From: Candidatus Omnitrophota bacterium
GTDB lineage: Bacteria; Omnitrophota; Omnitrophia; Omnitrophales; Aquincolibacteriaceae
NCBI GenBank assembly: GCA_022711115.1
Contig: JAKLFP010000004.1
Coordinates: forward strand, 1 to 64,000
Length of the DNA stretch: 64,000 nt
Direction: 5' to 3'
Notes under the pieces: model-generated
What the model was told of the DNA's origin: nothing
Databases searched by the model: none
Seen by the model: the letters and a program-made list of their open reading frames with translations, nothing else
Part shown: in pieces, positions 59,313 to 64,000 of the stretch
How the letters are laid out: each line of letters begins with the position of its first letter
Numbering within the stretch: position 1 is the stretch's first letter
Program-made: the position numbers and the translations under genes

Positions 59313-61787
59313 ATGGCCAGTGGATTCAAAGCATATCCTTTTGATGAGATCGAGAAGAAATGGCAAGCCTTCTGGCTTGACCATAAAACCTTCCGTTCTT
59401 CGGATCCCGGAGAACCGGGTAGTGCTAAACCCAAATATTATGTCCTCGATATGTTTCCATACCCGTCAGGTTCCGGTCTTCATGTCGGTCATTTAGAGGG
59501 TTACACGGCAACAGATATTGTCAGCCGCTATAAGCGCATGTGTGGATTCAATGTATTACACCCGATGGGTTGGGATGCCTTTGGGCTTCCCGCGGAACAA
59601 TACGCGATCGAAACCGGCACCCATCCGAGCCAAACCACTCAAAATAATATCCGGACTTTCAAACGTCAAATCCAACAAGTCGGTTTCAGCTATGATTGGG
59701 ACCGAGAGATCGATACGACGGATCCGGATTATTATCGGTGGACGCAATGGATCTTCATGAAGCTCTATGAAAAGGGGCTGGCGTATGAAGCGGAGGTTCC
59801 CGTGTGGTGGTGCGACGGTTGCAAGGCAGTGCTCGCCAATGAAGAAGTAGATGCCAACGGGACCTGCGAGCGCAAAGGCCACAAAAATGTTTATCGTCGT
59901 CCTCTCAGGCAGTGGATTTTAAAAATCACGGCCTATGCGGAACGTTTGCTTGCGGATCTTGAAAAACTGGACTGGTCCGACGCGATCAAGGAAATGCAAC
60001 GCAACTGGGTCGGGAAGTCCGTTGGGGCGGAAGTGGACTTTAGGCTCGAAAAAGGGCAGGAGACGATTCGCGTTTTCACCACCCGACCGGACACACTTTT
60101 TGGGGCGACTTACATGGTGCTGGCGCCCGAACATCCGTTGGTGGCAAAGGTCGCGACAGGCGAACATAAAAAAGAAGTCGAACAATATGTCGCGGCAGCA
60201 CAGCGTAAATCCGATCTTGACCGTACGGATCTTGCGAAAACCAAAACGGGTGTTTTTACGGGCGCTTACGCGATCAATCCTGTGAATGGTCAAAAAATTC
60301 CGATCTGGATTGCGGATTATGTTCTTATGGGTTATGGCACCGGCGCTATCATGGCCGTACCGGCGCATGACACGCGCGATTTCGAATTTGCGACCAAATT
60401 TCAATTACCGATCATTCAAGTTGTCCAACCGCCGGATCCCGCCACTGATTGGCGCGGTTTTGTTGAGGATGGGACCTCGGTCAATTCCACAGGGCCTGAA
60501 GTTTCAATCACCGGTTTATTGACGCCTGAAGCGAAGAAAAAAATCACGAGCTGGCTCGAAGCAAAAGGATTAGGCAAGGAAGCGGTTCAGTACAAACTCC
60601 GGGACTGGCTTTTTAGCCGGCAGCGTTACTGGGGTGAGCCGATTCCCATTGTCCACTGCGGGAAATGCGGGACAGTACTGATTTCGGAAAAAGAGTTGCC
60701 ATTACGCCTTCCTGAGTTGACGGATTACACGCCTTCCGGAAATGCGGAGCCACCGCTTGCGAAGGCAAAAGATTGGCTGAAGTGTCAATGTCCGAAATGT
60801 GGCGGCAATGCGACTCGCGAAACCAACACTATGCCGCAATGGGCTGGGTCTTGTTGGTATTACCTTCGCTACATTGATCCTAAGAATAGCGCCCAAGCCG
60901 TTGATCCGAAAAAAGAACAATACTGGATGAATGTCGATCTTTATGTCGGCGGTGCGGAGCACGCGGTGCTGCACCTCCTCTATTCCAGATTCTGGCACAA
61001 GGTGCTTTATGATATCGGGGTGGTCTCGACGGTCGAACCTTTTCAGAAACTCACGAATCAGGGCATGATTCTAGGGGAAGACAGCCAGAAAATGTCGAAA
61101 TCCAGGGGGAATGTCATTAATCCCGATGAAATGATCCGTCAATATGGAGCCGACAGTCTACGGCTTTATGAAATGTTCATGGGGCCTTTGGAAATGACCA
61201 AGCCTTGGGCCAGTTCCGGCGTGGAGGGAGTGTACAGATTCTTGGGTAAGGTATGGCGACTCTTTTTAAATAAAGAAGATCAGTTGCATGCGAATATTCT
61301 GGGCCGCGAACCCAATGCTCCCGAACTCAAAATCCTGCATCAGACCATCAAAAAGGTGACAGAAGACCTAGAAGGGCTCCGGTTTAATACGGCGATTTCT
61401 GCCCTGATGATTTTTGTGAATGAAAACAACCAGTTTCAGGATCACTCAAGAGAAGTGCTTGAAACATTCGTTCTCTTGCTTGCACCCTTTGCCCCTCATA
61501 TCGCAGAAGAAATTTGGCATCGTCTCGGTCATGCTGCGACTCTTGCTTATGAAAAATGGCCGGTATACGATGAAAAATACCTGATCGAGGACCAAGCTGA
61601 AATAGCGATCCTTGTTGGCGGTAAAGTTCGGGCTAAAATGGTCGTTTCTCGTAACCAGGGTGAAGATGCGATCATCAAACAAGCCCTTGGACAGTCGCGT
61701 ATCCAGGAACTCATGGCCGGGAAGAAATTGAAAAAAGCGATTGTGATCCCCGGCCGGACCGTTAACCTCGTGCTGGAAGATGCCTAA
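59313..61787 (+). CDS. leuS: Leucyl-tRNA synthetase
   Basis: Class I synthetase with '[17 protein letters not shown]' (HIGH motif) and '[10 protein letters not shown]' (KMSKS motif). The editing domain keeps '[19 protein letters not shown]' with the Asp that discards mis-charged amino acids. Cys pairs 'WWCDGC' and 'HCGKCG...CQCPKCGG' mark the zinc-binding insertions. The anticodon-binding domain and C-terminus ('[12 protein letters not shown]...GRTVNLV') are complete at 824 residues. It charges tRNA-Leu in the cytoplasm; one tRNA-Leu is encoded divergently 270 bases upstream. No Shine-Dalgarno is visible before the ATG (CCCCCCTT), so initiation may be from a very short leader. Confidence 0.97.
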   Translation: MASGFKAYPFDEIEKKWQAFWLDHKTFRSSDPGEPGSAKPKYYVLDMFPYPSGSGLHVGHLEGYTATDIVSRYKRMCGFNVLHPMGWDAFGLPAEQYAIETGTHPSQTTQNNIRTFKRQIQQVGFSYDWDREIDTTDPDYYRWTQWIFMKLYEKGLAYEAEVPVWWCDGCKAVLANEEVDANGTCERKGHKNVYRRPLRQWILKITAYAERLLADLEKLDWSDAIKEMQRNWVGKSVGAEVDFRLEKGQETIRVFTTRPDTLFGATYMVLAPEHPLVAKVATGEHKKEVEQYVAAAQRKSDLDRTDLAKTKTGVFTGAYAINPVNGQKIPIWIADYVLMGYGTGAIMAVPAHDTRDFEFATKFQLPIIQVVQPPDPATDWRGFVEDGTSVNSTGPEVSITGLLTPEAKKKITSWLEAKGLGKEAVQYKLRDWLFSRQRYWGEPIPIVHCGKCGTVLISEKELPLRLPELTDYTPSGNAEPPLAKAKDWLKCQCPKCGGNATRETNTMPQWAGSCWYYLRYIDPKNSAQAVDPKKEQYWMNVDLYVGGAEHAVLHLLYSRFWHKVLYDIGVVSTVEPFQKLTNQGMILGEDSQKMSKSRGNVINPDEMIRQYGADSLRLYEMFMGPLEMTKPWASSGVEGVYRFLGKVWRLFLNKEDQLHANILGREPNAPELKILHQTIKKVTEDLEGLRFNTAISALMIFVNENNQFQDHSREVLETFVLLLAPFAPHIAEEIWHRLGHAATLAYEKWPVYDEKYLIEDQAEIAILVGGKVRAKMVVSRNQGEDAIIKQALGQSRIQELMAGKKLKKAIVIPGRTVNLVLEDA

Positions 61788-63828
61788 AGTCGAGATCAAG
61801 AATCAAAAAATCTGGGTCGGTAAAAAAGAAGTCCCTCTTATTTCCGGAGAGGTTCATTACTGGCGACTCAATCCCAATTACTGGCCGGATGTTCTTCGCC
61901 GTGTCCGCGAGATGGGACTGCATATTATCTCCACCTATGTCCCTTGGGATTTTCATGAATATAAGCGCGGTCATTACGATTTCACAGGCGCTACCGATGA
62001 AGCCCGCAATCTCAAGGCATTCCTTGAGCTGACACGCAAGGAAGGTTTTTGGCTCATTATCCGCCCTGGACCTTATATTTACAGTGAATGGCCTCATGAC
62101 GGTGTTCCGGATTATGCTTATAAATTTCACCGCCTTCATCCTAAATTTCTTTCCTATGCCGCGGAATATCTGAAGCATGTGACAAAAGTTTTCAAACCGT
62201 ATCTGGCATCGCGCCGCGGCGGTCACATCATTTTGGTCCAGGCAGACAATGAAATCGATTCTTGGCCGGATGTGTTTGGTCATCAGTACGGGCTTTCCAA
62301 TAAACCGGGTCTTTTCCAGGATTTTATCAAACGTCTCTATTATGGCAATCTTGAAGCGCTGAATGAGGCATGGGGAACCGAATACAGTTCTTTTGACGAA
62401 GTGGCGCCGTTTATCGCTACGATGCTGCCGGGAGAAAAAGGTCTGCCGCTCAAAGGCGATCATGAACTAAAACGACATTTGGATTATTTCAAATTTAAAT
62501 ACTATTATGCTTTTGAAGTTGCGAAATGGAGCGTTGAGGCCTACCGGAATTTTGGCATTGATGTGCCTATCTATCTTAATACCTATCCCTTTTTCTATGC
62601 CCATGATTGGAGCACCTTGCAAGGGACCTCTGATCTGGTGGGCCTGGACCTTTATCCGTCCAATGAACTGGCCGAGGATGAATTCGAACACCGGAAACTC
62701 TGTGACAAGATCCGATACCTTTCGAGTGTTTCCAAATTACCTTTTATCGCGGAATTTCAATCGGGTATTTGGCATGGTCGTCATTATGAAACCAGCGTGT
62801 TGACTCCCAACCACTATCGCATGATATGTCTTTCTGCGTTTCTGGGAGGGGTCAAGGGATGGAATTGGTATATGCTTGTGAATCGAGATAATTGGTACAT
62901 GTCGCCGATCAATGAATGGGGCAGGGTTCGAGGGGAGCTTTATGATGTTTTTAAGCAGCTCGTCTCGGTCTTTCATCGTTTAAACCCGCCGTCTCTGAAA
63001 AAGCTGACGGATGTTGCGGTAACTTTTAATCCCATCCAGTATGCGGCGCGGACCCTTTCCCATAACAGCCCGGTGCTTGTAGCGCTTTATCAAGCGGATG
63101 TTGATTACGAAATTTGTGATCCCCGCTTCACCCTCCCCAAGAAGAAAGTCCTTTTCTATTCGGGCAATCAGTGGCTGGAAAAAGATGCGCATGAGAATCT
63201 TTACCGCTATGTGAAAAACGGGGGGACTCTTGTCGCTTTCCGTGATTTTCCGCGCAAAAATGATCAATTTAAGTCTTATCAGACCATTGGATTCGAAGAG
63301 CCTGTGCGGACGCTGTTCGAATTCAAGCGTCAGTTTACCTTGCATATCAACAGAAGTCATAAACCGGTAAATATGATCAGCTCCGTTTATGTTTTTAAGG
63401 CACAGGGGTGTGTGAAATTTCAAGCGGATCTTGGAGCTTACGGAAAACAGACGGTCGGTTATGTCAAGAACATCGGGAAAGGAAAGATCATCCATTTTGG
63501 TGTCGAGCCGACGCCGGAACTTGTGCTTGAGGTCATTAATTATTTGAAGATCTCGCTTATCAGCTATTCTTTGACCCGCGATGTCAAAACCGCTTTATTC
63601 AGCCGGGGGAAAAAATATTATCTAGTGGCTGTGAATAATGGCAAGGAAGACAAGAGCGCTGCGGTCTATCTGCCGGCTTTGAGCAAGATCAAAGGTAAAA
63701 TGATCGTCCGGGATCTGTTGAATGGTCAAAAGACAATCTGTTCCCGTGAGCGACGGCATCCCATGGATTTTCATATTGCTCGCAAAGACGGACGTATTTT
63801 TGAGCTGACTGCAAAAAACGCCGGCTGA
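61780..63828 (+). CDS. GH35-like beta-galactosidase (682 aa)
   Basis: The first 330 residues form a glycoside hydrolase barrel of clan A: '[21 protein letters not shown]', '[19 protein letters not shown]', '[14 protein letters not shown]', '[12 protein letters not shown]' (acid/base Glu) and '[12 protein letters not shown]' (nucleophile Glu). The order is that of GH35 beta-galactosidases. No signal peptide is seen, so it probably works in the cytoplasm on imported galactosides. The C-terminal half contains a flavodoxin-like or trimerisation-type domain ('[22 protein letters not shown]') and a beta sandwich. Its ATG overlaps the end of leuS by eight bases, an unusual translational coupling between a synthetase and a glycosidase. 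Confidence 0.85.
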   Translation: MPKVEIKNQKIWVGKKEVPLISGEVHYWRLNPNYWPDVLRRVREMGLHIISTYVPWDFHEYKRGHYDFTGATDEARNLKAFLELTRKEGFWLIIRPGPYIYSEWPHDGVPDYAYKFHRLHPKFLSYAAEYLKHVTKVFKPYLASRRGGHIILVQADNEIDSWPDVFGHQYGLSNKPGLFQDFIKRLYYGNLEALNEAWGTEYSSFDEVAPFIATMLPGEKGLPLKGDHELKRHLDYFKFKYYYAFEVAKWSVEAYRNFGIDVPIYLNTYPFFYAHDWSTLQGTSDLVGLDLYPSNELAEDEFEHRKLCDKIRYLSSVSKLPFIAEFQSGIWHGRHYETSVLTPNHYRMICLSAFLGGVKGWNWYMLVNRDNWYMSPINEWGRVRGELYDVFKQLVSVFHRLNPPSLKKLTDVAVTFNPIQYAARTLSHNSPVLVALYQADVDYEICDPRFTLPKKKVLFYSGNQWLEKDAHENLYRYVKNGGTLVAFRDFPRKNDQFKSYQTIGFEEPVRTLFEFKRQFTLHINRSHKPVNMISSVYVFKAQGCVKFQADLGAYGKQTVGYVKNIGKGKIIHFGVEPTPELVLEVINYLKISLISYSLTRDVKTALFSRGKKYYLVAVNNGKEDKSAAVYLPALSKIKGKMIVRDLLNGQKTICSRERRHPMDFHIARKDGRIFELTAKNAG

Positions 63829-63875
63829 GATCCAAAGAACATTGCAGCGTTCCTGCCTTAACCCTTTCTTTAAAC

Positions 63876-63904
63876 TTGTTTCTTTTTTGGCGTTCCATTA
63901 AGAT
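63876..63904 (+). promoter_or_regulatory. Promoter of the ExeA-like gene
   Basis: TTGTTT (63876-63881) and TAAGAT (63899-63904), 17-base spacer. The predicted start leaves a leader of about 24 bases containing GAAGAGGG before the ATG at 63935. Confidence 0.45.
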
Positions 63905-63934
63905 AAAGAAACCAAAATACGAAGAGGGCCTGTT

Positions 63935-64000
63935 ATGTACGAACCATTCTTTGGTCTGGCGGAATCTCCGTTTAATGTGACGCCTGATCCTCGTTTTGTC
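63935..64000 (+). CDS. ExeA/GspA-like ATPase, first 22 codons
   Basis: The visible start M-Y-E-P-F-F-G-L-A-E-S-P-F-N-V-T-P-D-P-R-F-V is the typical opening of ExeA/GspA-type AAA ATPases, including those tied to exosortase and exopolysaccharide loci. The gene runs off the right edge, so no Walker motifs can be seen. Confidence 0.75.
   Translation, partial: MYEPFFGLAESPFNVTPDPRFV

Overview
The window reads as a Gram-negative-type, deep-branching bacterium, most likely Candidatus Omnitrophota (OP3). The reasons are secreted proteins of thousands of residues, a bactofilin, a short protein resembling the exosortase-associated TIGR04073 family, an ExeA-type ATPase start at the right edge, and polysaccharide export genes. 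This lineage call is an inference from gene content and not a database match. Standard code is used, with several TTG and GTG starts.

Region 1 (1-33.6 kb) holds three very large plus-strand genes: the tail of a LamG-domain protein, a 3478-residue protein and a protein of about 7015 residues. The two complete ones start with a signal-peptide-like segment and a ChaN/TraB-like domain, and then string together domains normally found in separate cytoplasmic proteins. The 3478-residue protein has a PD-(D/E)XK-like segment, six tandem repeats of about 110 residues and an SNF2-type helicase. The 7015-residue protein has PTS Enzyme I, a GlnD-like HD/ACT region, three HPr domains, two receiver domains, an atypical-kinase-like domain, a transmembrane segment, more ChaN-like and methyltransferase-like domains, a winged helix, two RNA polymerase alpha-CTD-like units and a HAD phosphatase-like domain. 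A five-residue motif, R-S/A-E-x-R, occurs about 26 times, mostly at the seams between these domains. The HAD unit is bracketed by a 36-bp perfect direct repeat, as if inserted in frame as a cassette. This is the most unusual system in the window.

Region 2 (33.6-39.9 kb) is an accessory region next to tRNA-Glu(UUC). It has a Fic protein, a small unknown gene, a serine-recombinase remnant, a GIY-YIG/NUMOD endonuclease, several copies of the tRNA 3' end, a methyltransferase, and an AbiEii-type toxin with an XRE-type partner.

Region 3 (39.9-50.7 kb) has a secreted 2H phosphoesterase, a hemerythrin-like protein, palindromic GC-rich intergenic repeats, and a cluster of secreted or membrane proteins (PDZ protein, 1636-residue membrane protein, two small partners), followed by a CBS-domain protein.

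Region 4 (50.8-58.2 kb) is a cell-envelope and housekeeping run: flippase, lipoprotein, glycosyltransferase, polysaccharide deacetylase, mnmA, bactofilin fused to a DNA-binding-like domain, a HTH-TM protein, acpS and a ChbG/HpnK deacetylase. Region 5 (58.2-64 kb) has a zinc-ribbon protein, the TIGR04073-like protein, tRNA-Leu and tRNA-Ala on the minus strand, leuS, a GH35-like glycosidase overlapping leuS, and the first codons of an ExeA-like ATPase.
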